NCBI GenBank assembly: GCA_963788935.1 | Contig: CAWBIM010000016.1 | Coordinates: 310,001 to 374,000 of the forward strand | Source: JAOPZW01 sp963788935 | GTDB lineage: Bacteria; Actinomycetota; Thermoleophilia; Solirubrobacterales; Solirubrobacteraceae | Length of the DNA stretch: 64,000 bases | Reading direction: 5' to 3' | Part shown: piece by piece, positions 44,448 to 52,730 of the stretch | Position numbering within the stretch: the stretch's first letter is position 1 | How the letters are laid out: every line of letters starts with the position of its first letter | Notes under the pieces: generated by a model | The model's database searches: none | What the model was told of the DNA's origin: nothing | Seen by the model: the letters and a program-made list of their open reading frames with translations, nothing else | Made by a program: the position numbers and the translations under genes

Positions 44448-46427
44448 ATGTTCCGGCGCACGCTCGGGCAGCCCGTCCTCTTCGCGATCATCTACACGGT
44501 CGTCGCGGCGGCGCTGTACTTCTCGCTCGGGGTCGTCGCCCAGCGCGCGCTCGGCCTGACGCCGGTCGTGTTCCTCGTCGCCGGAGTGTTCTTCCTGCTC
44601 GCGGCGATGACGTACGTCGAGGGCGCCTCGCTGCACCAGGACCGCGCCGGCGCGACGATCTTCGCCCGCTACGCCTTCAACGAGCTCGTGAGCTTCATCG
44701 CCGGCTGGGTGATGGTGCTCGACTACGTGATCCTGCTGTCGGTCACGGCGTTCACGGCCACGCACTACCTGGCCGCGTTCTGGGCGCCGATCGGCCGCGG
44801 CAAGCTCGAGGACGTGGTCGCGCTGGCGATCCTCGCGTGGGTCGCGTGGCGTTCGATCCGCGGCTTCGCCCGCACGCGGGTGCAGCGCATCGCGGCGGTC
44901 GTCGTGGTCGACATCGTCCTGCAGGTGATCCTCGTCGTGCTCGGCGTGATCGTCTTCCTCGACGTCGACCTGATCACGGACACGATCCACCTCGGCGAGA
45001 CGCCCTCCTGGGGCGACGCGTTCTTCGCGGTCGGCGTGGCGACCGTCGTCTTCACCGGCCTCGAGTCGGCCTCGGGCCTCTCGGGCGAGCTGCGGGTCGG
45101 CCGCCGCGGGCTGCAGCGCCTGATCGCGTCGGCCACGATCTCGGTGCTGGTCCTGTACGTCGGCGTGGCGGTCATCGCGATGTCGGCGCTGCCCGTCGTG
45201 GGCAACGAGACCTCGCTGGCGCGCAACTACCTCGAGGCCCCGATGGTCGGCGTCGCCGAGGCCTTCCACCCGCGCTGGTACTCCGACCCGCTGAAGTACG
45301 TCATCGCGGCCGCGGCGACGGCGACGCTCATCGCCGCGGCGGGGTCGGCGATGCTCGGCCTGTCGCGGCTGTCCTACGCGCTGTCCACGAACCGCCAGAT
45401 CCCGAGCGCGCTCGGCCGCCTGCATCCGCGGCGCGGCACGCCGTACGTCGTCATCACGCTCGCGGCGCTCATCGCGGGCGGTCTCGTCTTCTCCCACGAC
45501 CTCGAGTTCCTCGTCGGCCTGTACGCCTTCGGCGGGCTGCTCGGCCTGACGATCGCGCACCTGTCGATCGTCGTGCTGCGCTACCGCGAGCCGGGGCGCA
45601 AGCGGCCCTACCGGATGCCGCTCTCGGTCCGTGTCGGCGGCGGCGACCTGCCGATCCCGGCCGTCCTCGGCGCGATCCTCGCCGGCCTGGCGTGGATCAG
45701 CGTGATCCTCACCCACAGCGGCGCGCGCTGGGTCGGCTTCGGCTGGCTGGCGGCCGGCGTGGTCCTCTACGTCACCTACCGCGTGACCCAGGGCAAGCCG
45801 CTGCTCAAGCGCGTCGTGGTGCCCGAGCGCGCGCTGCGCGGCGAGCGCCGCGACGCGGAGTACGGCTCGATCCTCGTGCCGATCCTCGGCGGCGCGCTCG
45901 ACGACGACATCGTCCAGACCGCCGGCCGCCTGGCCGCCGACGAGGACGCCGAGTCCTTCGAGGAGGACCACGGCGCGACGATCGAGGCGCTCTGGGTCTT
46001 CGAGGTCCCGATGTCGCTGCCGATCGACGCCGCGCTGCCCGACGAGCAGCTCAAGCGCGCCCGCAAGGCGCTCGCGCGGGCAAAGGCGGTGGGGGAGGAG
46101 TACGAGGGCGTCGAGGTCGCGACCGCGACGGTCCGCGCCCGCCGCGCCGGCCAGGCGATCGTCGACGAGGCGCGGCGCCGCGGCGTGCAGGCGGTCGTGA
46201 TGGGCGCCGAGGAGCCGTCGAAGATCCGCGGCGGCGCGCTGCTCGGCGGCCGCGGCGGTCCGCTCGACAACTTCGTCGGGGAGGTCACGAAGTACGTGAT
46301 CGCCAAGGCGCCGTGCCAGGTGATCCTCACCGCGCCGCCCGCGAGCGAGTCGCGCAAGAAGCCGCCCGCGACGACGCCGACGGTCGACGGCGACGGGCAG
46401 CCCGCCGCCGAGTCCGCGCCGCGCTGA
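44448..46427 (+). CDS. Second APC-superfamily permease with C-terminal Usp-like domain
   Basis: 659 aa, 3 bases after the first permease. TM region: residues ~1-460, with FARYAFNELVSFIAGWVMVL, VFTGLESASGLSGELRVGRR and LGLSRLSYALSTNRQIPSAL. The cytosolic Usp-like domain (YGSILVPILGGALDDDIVQT, VQAVVMGAEEPSKIRGGAL) ends in a Lys/Pro-rich tail. It is clearly a divergent paralogue of its neighbour. Two such permeases in tandem, followed by two RCK proteins, suggest a hetero-oligomeric transport system. Confidence 0.82.
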   Translation: MFRRTLGQPVLFAIIYTVVAAALYFSLGVVAQRALGLTPVVFLVAGVFFLLAAMTYVEGASLHQDRAGATIFARYAFNELVSFIAGWVMVLDYVILLSVTAFTATHYLAAFWAPIGRGKLEDVVALAILAWVAWRSIRGFARTRVQRIAAVVVVDIVLQVILVVLGVIVFLDVDLITDTIHLGETPSWGDAFFAVGVATVVFTGLESASGLSGELRVGRRGLQRLIASATISVLVLYVGVAVIAMSALPVVGNETSLARNYLEAPMVGVAEAFHPRWYSDPLKYVIAAAATATLIAAAGSAMLGLSRLSYALSTNRQIPSALGRLHPRRGTPYVVITLAALIAGGLVFSHDLEFLVGLYAFGGLLGLTIAHLSIVVLRYREPGRKRPYRMPLSVRVGGGDLPIPAVLGAILAGLAWISVILTHSGARWVGFGWLAAGVVLYVTYRVTQGKPLLKRVVVPERALRGERRDAEYGSILVPILGGALDDDIVQTAGRLAADEDAESFEEDHGATIEALWVFEVPMSLPIDAALPDEQLKRARKALARAKAVGEEYEGVEVATATVRARRAGQAIVDEARRRGVQAVVMGAEEPSKIRGGALLGGRGGPLDNFVGEVTKYVIAKAPCQVILTAPPASESRKKPPATTPTVDGDGQPAAESAPR

Positions 46428-46469
46428 GCCGCGCGCGAGCTCTCGACCCGAGCTTGACAACCGATGATC

Positions 46470-46475
46470 TAGAGT
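46470..46475 (+). promoter_or_regulatory. Candidate -10 before the trkA pair
   Basis: TAGAGT lies 9 bases before the ATG at 46485. An upstream TTGACA (46454-46459) is only 10 bases away, so it is unlikely to be its -35. Confidence 0.45.
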
Positions 46476-46484
46476 GCGGCCTCG

Positions 46485-46910
46485 ATGTCGTTCATCCTGA
46501 TCGTCGGCGCCGGCCGCGTGGGCTCCACCGTCGCCCGCACGATGCTCGCCAACGGCCACGACGTCTCCGTCCTGGACGAGGACCCGCTGTCGCACGAGCG
46601 CCTCGACTCGGGCATGGACACGACGTGGGAGGACGCCGGCGGGCGCTTCACGCTCGGCCACGGTCTGGAGATCGACGCGCTGCGCGAGGCGGGCATCGAG
46701 GAGGCCGACGTCTTCATCGCCGCGACCGACGGCGACAACACGAACCTGACGATTGCGCAGATCGCCGGCAAGCACTACGAGGTGCCGCGCGTGATCTGCC
46801 GCGTGATGGACCCGGCCCGGGCCGAGTGGTACGCCGAGCAGGGCCTGCACACCATCTGCCCGACGAGCTACGCGATCGAGATGTTCGAGCGCGCGCTCGA
46901 GGAGGTCTAG
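46485..46910 (+). CDS. TrkA-N (RCK) domain protein, CeoB-like
   Basis: 141 aa, a single RCK_N Rossmann domain: FILIVGAGRVGSTVARTMLA, then VSVLDEDPLSHERLD and ADVFIAATDGDNTNLTIAQI. No RCK_C domain is present. In mycobacteria a comparable short protein (CeoB) pairs with a longer one (CeoC). It should bind NAD(H) or nucleotides and regulate the neighbouring permeases. It is followed after 3 bases by the second TrkA gene. Confidence 0.9.
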   Translation: MSFILIVGAGRVGSTVARTMLANGHDVSVLDEDPLSHERLDSGMDTTWEDAGGRFTLGHGLEIDALREAGIEEADVFIAATDGDNTNLTIAQIAGKHYEVPRVICRVMDPARAEWYAEQGLHTICPTSYAIEMFERALEEV

Positions 46911-46913
46911 GCC

Positions 46914-47588
46914 ATGTACGTCGTCATCGCCGGAGCCGGCAAGGTCGGCTGGAACCTCGCGCGCGAGCTGATGGCCAAGCGCCATGAGGTGACCGTCGTC
47001 GAGAGCGACCGGTCCCGCTACCTCACGGTCGAGCAGGAGCTCGAGCACGCCATCCAGTACGGCGACGCGACCGAGCTGTGGGTCCTCGAGCGGGCGGGGA
47101 TCAACCGCGCCGACCTCACGATCGCGGTCACCGGCGACGACGAGGACAACCTCCTCATCTGCCAGCTCGCCAAGGAGAAGTACCTCTGCGAGCGGATCAT
47201 CGCCCGGGTCAACAACCCCCGCAACCGCCAGTACTTCGAGCTGCTCGGCATCCAGCCGGCCGTGAGCGCGACCGACCTGATCCTCCGCCTCATCGAGCAC
47301 GAGGTGCCCTCCTACGGCACCGTGCACCTGCTGGACCTGCGCGACGAGCAGCTCGAGATCATCGAGGTCGAGGTCCCCGAGGGCTCACCGGTCATCGGCC
47401 GGCGCGTGAGCGAGATCACGCTCCCCGACGGCGCGCTGATCATCTCGATCCTGCGCGACGGCAAGGGCTTCGTGCCCAAGGCCGACACGGTCATCTCCGA
47501 CGGCGACGAGGTCCTGCTCGTCCTCGACCCGGGCCTCGAGGACAGCATCACCGAGCAGTTCTCGAGCGATCGCCGCGACGCGGCGTAG
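46914..47588 (+). CDS. trkA: TrkA-family protein with RCK_N and RCK_C domains, CeoC-like
   Basis: 224 aa. RCK_N (residues 1-125) carries VVIAGAGKVGWNLARELMAK, VVESDRSRY and LTIAVTGDDEDNLLICQLAK. RCK_C (about 140-220) carries LEIIEVEVPEGSPVIGRRVS and ISDGDEVLLVLDPG. The RCK_C domain would sense a ligand such as c-di-AMP or a cation, as in KtrA-type proteins. It is the last gene of the transport cluster. Together the two RCK proteins probably gate the APC-Usp permeases. Confidence 0.92.
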   Translation: MYVVIAGAGKVGWNLARELMAKRHEVTVVESDRSRYLTVEQELEHAIQYGDATELWVLERAGINRADLTIAVTGDDEDNLLICQLAKEKYLCERIIARVNNPRNRQYFELLGIQPAVSATDLILRLIEHEVPSYGTVHLLDLRDEQLEIIEVEVPEGSPVIGRRVSEITLPDGALIISILRDGKGFVPKADTVISDGDEVLLVLDPGLEDSITEQFSSDRRDAA

Positions 47589-47591
47589 CGC

Positions 47592-48803
47592 CTAGCCGGA
47601 GCGCAACAGGCTTCGCCGCCGCGTCCACCCGGACACGGCCCCGAGCGCGGCGATCCCGGCCGCGGCGAGCGCCGCGGAGCGGTAGGTGGCGGCGTCGACG
47701 ATCGCGCCCCCGACGGCGTTGCCGATCGCCGTGCCGACGACGATCGCCATGACGGTCACGGCGAACGCCTCGGTCACCGTCCCGGCCGGCGCGGCGGTGT
47801 CCAGCAGCGACGAGCAGACGACGGTCGTCGGGGCGAGCGTGAGGCCGACGGCCAGCGCCGCGACGAGGACCGCGACCGGCACGGTCGCGGCCGCGACGAG
47901 CAGGCAGCCCGTGCCGAGGGCGAGGAGCAGGACGGCGAGGCGCAGGGGCGGGCGCCCGGGCCATGCCCGCGACCCGTACACGACCCCGCCGAGGAGGCTC
48001 CCGGCCGAGATCGCGGCGAGGTAGAAGCCGCCGGCCTCGGCCGACCCGCGGCCGGCGGCGAAGGCGGGGAGGGCGACCTGCAGCACGCCGACGGCCGTGC
48101 CGAAGGCGAGCAGCACGAGGAACAGGGTGCGGATGCCGGGCGCCTGCAGGGGACCGAGCGGGCCGACCTCGTGGGGCGCCCCGCGCCAGCGCCGCGACGC
48201 CGCGGTGGCGGCGAAGACGAGCGCCCCGGACGCGCCGACGGCGGCGGCGGTGAGGACCGCCGCCGCGGGCGACGCGACGGCCGCGATCGCCGCCGTCAGG
48301 ACCGGCGCCGTGACGACCGAGACCTCGAAGACGATCGTCACGAGCGCGTACGCCGTCTGGCGGAGGTCCTCGTCGTCGACGAGCGCGGTCCACAGCGAGC
48401 GCATCGCCGCGGGGACCTGGGGGAGGAAGCCGCCGGCGCCGAACGCGCAGATCGCGAGGACCCAGGAGGACGCGTCGTGGCCGGCCGCGACGACCAGGGC
48501 GACGAGCATCAGGGCGTGCGCCGGCGCCACCCGCCGCAGCACGGTCGGCTGGCCGAAGCGGTCCATCAGCCGGCCCTGCGCGACCGCGCCGAGCGCGTTG
48601 GCGACCCCGAACGCGCCCACGACGCGGCCGGCGACGGCGAACGACCCGTGCGCGTCGCGGACGAGCAGGAGGATCGCGAGGCCGTACATCCCGATCGGCA
48701 TCGACCCGGCGACCGAGGCGGCGAGCGGGACCCGGGCGGCGGGGAGCGACAACAGCGCGCGGTAGCGCTGCGCGCCGGCGCGCACGTGCCCGCCGCCTGG
48801 CAC
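47592..48803 (-). CDS. MFS transporter
   Basis: 403 aa with twelve TM segments. The N-terminal part has YRALLSLPAARVPLAASVAG, and motif A appears as AQGRLMDRFGQPTVLRRV. The second half begins APGIRTLFLVLLAFGTAVGV. The layout resembles sugar-efflux or drug-efflux MFS members lacking a known substrate. The GTG start at 48803 lies 1 base after the hydrolase stop; an internal GTG 18 bases later is also possible. It ends 3 bases from the convergent trkA. Confidence 0.85.
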   Translation of the reverse strand: MPGGGHVRAGAQRYRALLSLPAARVPLAASVAGSMPIGMYGLAILLLVRDAHGSFAVAGRVVGAFGVANALGAVAQGRLMDRFGQPTVLRRVAPAHALMLVALVVAAGHDASSWVLAICAFGAGGFLPQVPAAMRSLWTALVDDEDLRQTAYALVTIVFEVSVVTAPVLTAAIAAVASPAAAVLTAAAVGASGALVFAATAASRRWRGAPHEVGPLGPLQAPGIRTLFLVLLAFGTAVGVLQVALPAFAAGRGSAEAGGFYLAAISAGSLLGGVVYGSRAWPGRPPLRLAVLLLALGTGCLLVAAATVPVAVLVAALAVGLTLAPTTVVCSSLLDTAAPAGTVTEAFAVTVMAIVVGTAIGNAVGGAIVDAATYRSAALAAAGIAALGAVSGWTRRRSLLRSG

Positions 48804-48804
48804 G

Positions 48805-49404
48805 TCAGACGAGGTCGCCGAGGAAGCGGTCGACGCGCTCGGCCACCGCGCGCAGCGCGTCGAGCGAGGCCGCGGGGTGCCCGGGGCGCTGGAGGCTGTG
48901 GTCGAGGCCCTCGAGGTGGACGATCTCGAGCAGGCCGCTGTCGGCGAGCGCGTCCGGGACCCACGTCTCGTCGGCGGAGCCGCCCACGAGCAGGGCGGGC
49001 CGCCCGGCGCGCGAGAGGTCGTCGACGACGCGCTCGAGGTTCAGCAGCGGGGTGAGCCAGACGGCCGGCAGGACGCGGTCGGCGACGAGGCCGGCCGCCG
49101 CGCTCGCGAGCGACTTGCCCAGCACGACGACCTCGGCCGAGCCGACGTGGTCGAGCGCGCGCCGCGCCCGGTCGCGGGCCCAGCCGGCCGGGTCGGCGCC
49201 GTCGGGCAGCGCGTCGCGGACCTCGAGCACGCTCCACCCGCGGGCCTCGGCGACCTCGCGCGCGAACCACAGGAGCGGCGCCTGCGTCGAGTACTGCCGC
49301 CCGGGCAGGACCACGACGCAGCGGTCGGGGTCGTGCTCGTGCAGGAGGGCGGGGCAGGGGCCGAGGTCGATGACGCGCACGGGGTCCGCACCGTAGTCCA
49401 CCAC
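48805..49404 (-). CDS. Alpha/beta hydrolase-fold protein
   Basis: 199 aa. It lacks a classical lipase box: the elbow region is EVVVLGKSLASAAAGLVADR (Ser in GKSLAS), followed by WLTPLLN and LLVGGSADETWVPDALAD with an acid, and a His in LEGLDHSLQRPGHPAAS. This Ser-Asp-His set and the length fit small dienelactone-hydrolase-like or KANL3-like proteins. The start (GTG 49404 or 49401) sits just after the tRNA-Gln terminator hairpin with no clear Shine-Dalgarno, so the 5' end is uncertain. Confidence 0.72.
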   Translation of the reverse strand: MVDYGADPVRVIDLGPCPALLHEHDPDRCVVVLPGRQYSTQAPLLWFAREVAEARGWSVLEVRDALPDGADPAGWARDRARRALDHVGSAEVVVLGKSLASAAAGLVADRVLPAVWLTPLLNLERVVDDLSRAGRPALLVGGSADETWVPDALADSGLLEIVHLEGLDHSLQRPGHPAASLDALRAVAERVDRFLGDLV

Positions 49405-49409
49405 GAGAA

Positions 49410-49430
49410 ACGGCCCCGGTCCGGGGCCGT
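49410..49430 (-). terminator. Rho-independent terminator of tRNA-Gln
   Basis: On the minus strand ACGGCCCCGG, A, CCGGGGCCGT forms a perfect 10-bp stem followed by TTTCTC. It lies 3 bases downstream of the tRNA 3' end and directly before the hydrolase start codon. Confidence 0.8.
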
Positions 49431-49433
49431 TGA

Positions 49434-49505
49434 CTGCGGGACAGGGACTCGAACCCCAAATTCGTGATCCAGAGTCACGCGTGTTGCCAATTACACCATC
49501 CCGCA
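49434..49505 (-). tRNA. tRNA-Gln (CUG)
   Basis: The minus strand folds as a cloverleaf. The acceptor stem is TGCGGGA/TCCCGCA with discriminator G. A D-arm follows, then anticodon stem CGTGA/TCACG with loop CTCTGGA (anticodon CTG), and T-arm GGGGTTCGAGTCCC. No CCA is encoded. The GTTCGA T-loop and ACTCTGGAT anticodon region match tRNA-Gln. Confidence 0.95.
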
Positions 49506-49555
49506 ACTGCGAGGGCCGAGGATAGCGACCCCTTGCGGGGGCTGCGGGCCGGTGG

Positions 49556-50909
49556 CTAGGCGTCGGGGTCGATGACGTCCACGCCCTCGATCCCCTCGGG
49601 GTAGCGGGCGGGGACCTCGACCCAGAACGTCGGCGCCCGCGCCGAGCGTCGAGCGCACGCCGACCGCTCCGCCCAGTATCGCCGCGAGCCGGCGCGTGAG
49701 GGGCAGGCCGAGGCCGGTGCCGCGCAGCTCGCCGGGGCGCTCGGCGCCGAGCTGGACGAACTCCTCGAACGCGCGCGTCTGGTCCTCGGGCGACAGGCCC
49801 GGGCCCGTGTCGACGACCTCGAAGCGCACGCCGCCGCCCGCGGCGACCGCGGCGCCGACGCGCACGCTGCCGCGCTCGGTGAACTTCAGCGCGTTGACGA
49901 TGAAGTTGCGCAGGATCTGCGACAGCTTGAAGCCGTCCGTGCGCACGAGGGGCAGGTCGGCCGCCTCGTCGAAGTGCAGCTCGACGGCAGGGTGGGCCGG
50001 GAGGCGCGTGACGACCGCGCGCAACGTGGCGAACAGCTCGGGCACGTCGACGTCCGACAGGCGCACGATCGTCCGGCCGGCGGCGAGCTTCGCGAGGTCG
50101 AGGTGGTCGTTGACGAGCTCGAGCGCCTCGACCATCGCGCCGTCGATGAGCGTGACGTCCTGGCGGATCCCGTCGCTGAGGTCGTCCTCGTGGTCGCGCA
50201 GGATCGCCTCGGTCATGCCGCGCACCGCGTACAGCGGCGTGCGCAGCTCGTGCGTGAGCGAGGAGAGGAAGCTCGCGTTGGCCTCCACGCGGCGGCGCAG
50301 CTCGCCGGCCTGGACCTCGAGCTCGGCGTAGAGCGCGGTGACCGCGCGGTTGGTGTCGCCGAGCTCGGCGTTGAGGTGCGTGAGCTCCTGCTCGCGCTCG
50401 CGCAGGGTCGCGAGCGTGGTGAGCAGCTCGAAGTTCTGCTGGCGCAGCTCGTCGAGGATCCCGGGGCCGCCGCCGCCGGTGTCGTGGCGGGTCAGCGACG
50501 CGAGCACGAGCTCGAGCTCGTCGACGCCGGGCACCCAGGCGTCGGGGCCGGCGTCGGCGCTGAGGCGGACGACGGCGCTGCCGTTGACGTCGCGCGCGTC
50601 GACGCGGTCGACGAGCCGGCCGAGGGCGTCGAGGTCCAGGCGCGGGCCGTCGGCGGTGACGGTCAGGACGGAGCGCGGGACGCCGGAGACGGTGATCCGC
50701 ACCGCGACCGAGGGCGGCGCGTCGACGACCGCGAGCTCGACCTCGCCCTTCGGCTCGGCCAGCCGGGCGACCTCCCAGACGGCCGCGGAGAGGCCGATCT
50801 GCTCGGCCGGGCTGAACTGCAGCAGCGCCGCCAGATCGCGGGCGCGGCGCCGCGTCAGCAACACGTCCTCCTGCGTGCGCAATGCCAGCGTGAGGACCGC
50901 CCTCGCCAT
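49556..50909 (-). CDS. Hybrid-type sensor histidine kinase with N-terminal RsbT-like domain (one-base frame break)
   Basis: About 450 aa after correction, no TM segments, so cytosolic. The N-terminal ~140 residues look like a GHKL anti-sigma/RsbT module (RRARDLAALLQFSPAEQIGL and SAAVWEVARLAEPKGEVELA), but the N-box Asn is absent. A coiled coil (LREREQELTHLNAELGDTNR) leads to HisKA with phospho-acceptor His in LSSLTHELRTPLYAVRGM. The HATPase follows with NFIVNALKFT (N-box), DTGPGLSP and GTGLGLPLTRR. Near 49645 one extra C breaks the frame; removal gives ATFWVEVPARYPEGIEGVD. The promoter is TAGCGT, 8 bases upstream. Confidence 0.85.
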
Positions 50910-51912
50910 CGGACAGAACGCTAGTCCATCGCCCGGAGGCCGACATGGGCAGAATCCGCATATCGCGAACCGTCCCGACACCGAACCGACGCGCGGCCCC
51001 GGGCCCGCCGGCCGCCTCGTCCCGACCGAGCGGCGCCTGCTGATCGTCGAGGACTCGCCGACGATGCGCAAGGTGATGCGCCGCTTCCTGGACGCCACCG
51101 GCTACGTGATCTTCGAGGCCGGCGACGGGGAGGAGGCCCTGCAGATCGCCGCGCGCGAGCGGCCCGACGTGATCCTGCTCGACCGCCAGATCCCGCTCGT
51201 CGACGGCTACGGCGTGCTCGCCTCGCTGCAGACGGACCCGGAGCTCGGCGAGGTGCCGGTGGTCCTCGTGACCTCCCACAGCGAGCCCGAGGACGTCGCC
51301 GACGGTCTGCGCCGCGGCGCCCACGACTACCTGCGCAAGCCGTTCGAGCAGCCCGAGCTCGTCGCGCGCGTCCACGCGGCGATGCGGACGAAGGCGCTGC
51401 GCGACGAGCTGCGCGCGCGCAACGCCCAGCTCGAGCGGCTCGTGAGCACGGACCTGCTGACCGGCCTGCTCAACCGCGGCGCGACCGCCGACCATCTGCG
51501 CGCGCTCGTCAGCCGCAGCCAGCGCCACGCGCTGCCGCTGTCGGTCGTCCTGCTCGACGTCGACGGCATCGGCGAGGTCAACGCCCGCCACGGCCACGCG
51601 GCCGGCGACCGCGTGCTCGAGGCCGTCGCCGCACGGGTCCGCAGCCAGCTGCGCGAGGAGGACGACGCCGGGCGCTGGAGCGGCGACGAGGTGCTCGTCG
51701 TCGCGCCGGACACGGCGGGCGCGAAGGTCGGCGCGCTGGTCGAGCGCCTGCGCGGCGCGGTCGACCGCGAGCCGGTCGTCCTCGACGGCGAGGACCTGGC
51801 CGTCAGCGTGTCGGCGGGCGCCGCGTCCTGGGCCGAGGGCGACGACGCCGAGGCGCTCGTGCGCCGGGCCGAGCGCGACCTGGCGGACGGGCGGATGCGG
51901 CGCCGCCACTGA
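50890..51912 (+). CDS. Response regulator with GGDEF-like output domain
   Basis: The receiver domain begins at about 51037: RRLLIVEDSPTMRKVMRRFL, DVILLDRQIPLVDGYG (phospho-acceptor Asp) and HDYLRKPFEQPELV (Lys). The GGDEF-like domain follows: STDLLTGLLNRGATADHLRA, VVLLDVDGIGEVNARHGHAA, and an active-site loop reading SGDEV instead of GGDEF. The start is unresolved: the only GTG in frame (50890) overlaps the divergent kinase start, and an ATG at 50945 is out of frame, so a base error near 50950-51030 is possible. It is divergent from the histidine kinase and probably its partner. Confidence 0.75.
   Translation: MRTALAIGQNASPSPGGRHGQNPHIANRPDTEPTRGPGPAGRLVPTERRLLIVEDSPTMRKVMRRFLDATGYVIFEAGDGEEALQIAARERPDVILLDRQIPLVDGYGVLASLQTDPELGEVPVVLVTSHSEPEDVADGLRRGAHDYLRKPFEQPELVARVHAAMRTKALRDELRARNAQLERLVSTDLLTGLLNRGATADHLRALVSRSQRHALPLSVVLLDVDGIGEVNARHGHAAGDRVLEAVAARVRSQLREEDDAGRWSGDEVLVVAPDTAGAKVGALVERLRGAVDREPVVLDGEDLAVSVSAGAASWAEGDDAEALVRRAERDLADGRMRRRH
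50918..50923 (-). promoter_or_regulatory. Candidate leaderless -10 of the histidine kinase
   Basis: TAGCGT on the minus strand lies 8 bases before the ATG at 50909, with no Shine-Dalgarno. Confidence 0.45.
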
Positions 51913-51934
51913 ACCTGGCACCCGCCCGCTCCGG

Positions 51935-51960
51935 CGACCTCCTCCGATCGGGGGAGGTCG
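51935..51960 (+). terminator. Hairpin after the GGDEF response regulator
   Basis: CGACCTCC pairs with GGAGGTCG across a 10-base loop, 22 bases after the stop codon. There is no U-run. Confidence 0.5.
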
Positions 51961-52028
51961 GCTTCCCCCGCACAAGCATCCGCCGGGGCGATGGCGCACT
52001 CAAGGCACGCCGTGCATATTTCAGGTTC

Positions 52029-52096
52029 GACCCGGCGGAGTCATGGGGGGCGCCGCCGGGCCGGACTTTCGGAACAAGGCAAGCGGGGAGAGGGAG
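52029..52096 (+). promoter_or_regulatory. Structured leader and strong RBS before the 48-aa gene
   Basis: CCCGGCGG (52031-52038) pairs with CCGCCGGG (52053-52060), an 8-bp stem. A short CCGG/TCGG element comes next, then the purine-rich GGGGAGAGGGAG just before ATG 52097. A CATATT -10-like box is at about 52014. The remainder of 51961-52028 shows no gene. Confidence 0.4.
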
Positions 52097-52243
52097 ATGA
52101 CGCAGACGCTCGAGGGGAGCAGCCCGGCCGCTGGGCGCACCCTCGAGCGACGCGTTACGGCGCTTCTTAGGGGCAGCGCCACCACCGCGACGAGCCGGTT
52201 CATCACGGGCGTCGGCCACCGGGGGGAGGCCGGCGCCACGTGA
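52097..52243 (+). CDS. 48-residue peptide translationally coupled to a response regulator
   Basis: Small basic peptide (TQTLEGSSPAAGRTLERRVT, LLRGSATTATSRFITGVGHR) with no known domain. Two features argue it is real. It has the strongest Shine-Dalgarno-like sequence of the region, and its TGA overlaps the GTG of the next gene (GTGA), the coupling device seen across this window. It may be a leader peptide for the receiver protein or a small partner of it. Confidence 0.5.
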   Translation: MTQTLEGSSPAAGRTLERRVTALLRGSATTATSRFITGVGHRGEAGAT

Positions 52244-52671
52244 ACGGGACGGCTCGTTCGCATCATGCGTCGATCGGACGGGTCGCGGAGGGCGCCCGCC
52301 CGGTCGGCGTACTCGTCGTCGACGACAGCCGCGTCTTCCGCACCGGGATGACGCGCGCGGTCCAGGCGTGCGACGGCCTCGAGCTGCTCGGCGAGGCCGA
52401 CGGCGGCCGCGCCGCGCTGCGCGCGATCGCCGAGCTCGAGCCCGAGGTCGTGATCCTCGACCTGCGGATGCCCGACCTCGACGGCATGGGCGTGCTGCGC
52501 GCCCTGCAGGCCCAGGACGAGCCGCCGGACTGCCGCGTGATGCTCGTCAGCGCCACGATCGACGACGTCACCGAGGCCGAGGCCCGCGCGGCCGGCGCGG
52601 ACGTGTGCCTGAGCAAGGCGCTCGCCCGCGCCGACATCTGCGACGTCGCGCTGCGCCTCGTCGCGCGCTAG
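52240..52671 (+). CDS. Single-domain response regulator (receiver)
   Basis: 143 aa, receiver domain only. VGVLVVDDSRVFRTGMTRAV (acidic pair), VVILDLRMPDLDGMGVLRAL (phospho-acceptor Asp), VMLVSATIDD (Ser/Thr switch) and VCLSKALARADIC (Lys) are all present. There is no output domain, so it would act by protein contact or as a phosphate sink, as in CheY or Spo0F. It lies between the GGDEF-type and LuxR-type regulators. The GTG start is coupled to the preceding small gene. Confidence 0.9.
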   Translation: MNGTARSHHASIGRVAEGARPVGVLVVDDSRVFRTGMTRAVQACDGLELLGEADGGRAALRAIAELEPEVVILDLRMPDLDGMGVLRALQAQDEPPDCRVMLVSATIDDVTEAEARAAGADVCLSKALARADICDVALRLVAR

Positions 52672-52730
52672 TCCCCGCTGCGCTCGTCTCGCAATAGAGT
52701 GTCGCGTCGGGGGGCCGGGCCGACCGGCCG

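Noticed and set aside
46454..46475. TTGACA plus TAGAGT as a canonical sigma-70 promoter
   Set aside because: The spacing is only 10 bases, too short for a -35/-10 pair; only the -10-like box is kept.
42213..47327. A 1704-residue open frame on the minus strand
   Set aside because: It lies antisense to hppA-end, two permeases and two trkA genes, all with clear motifs. The translation is Arg/Asp/His-rich, typical of antisense frames in GC-rich DNA.
49434..49505. tRNA-Gln as an integration (att) site for a mobile island
   Set aside because: No integrase, no direct repeat of the tRNA 3' end and no composition change was seen on either side.
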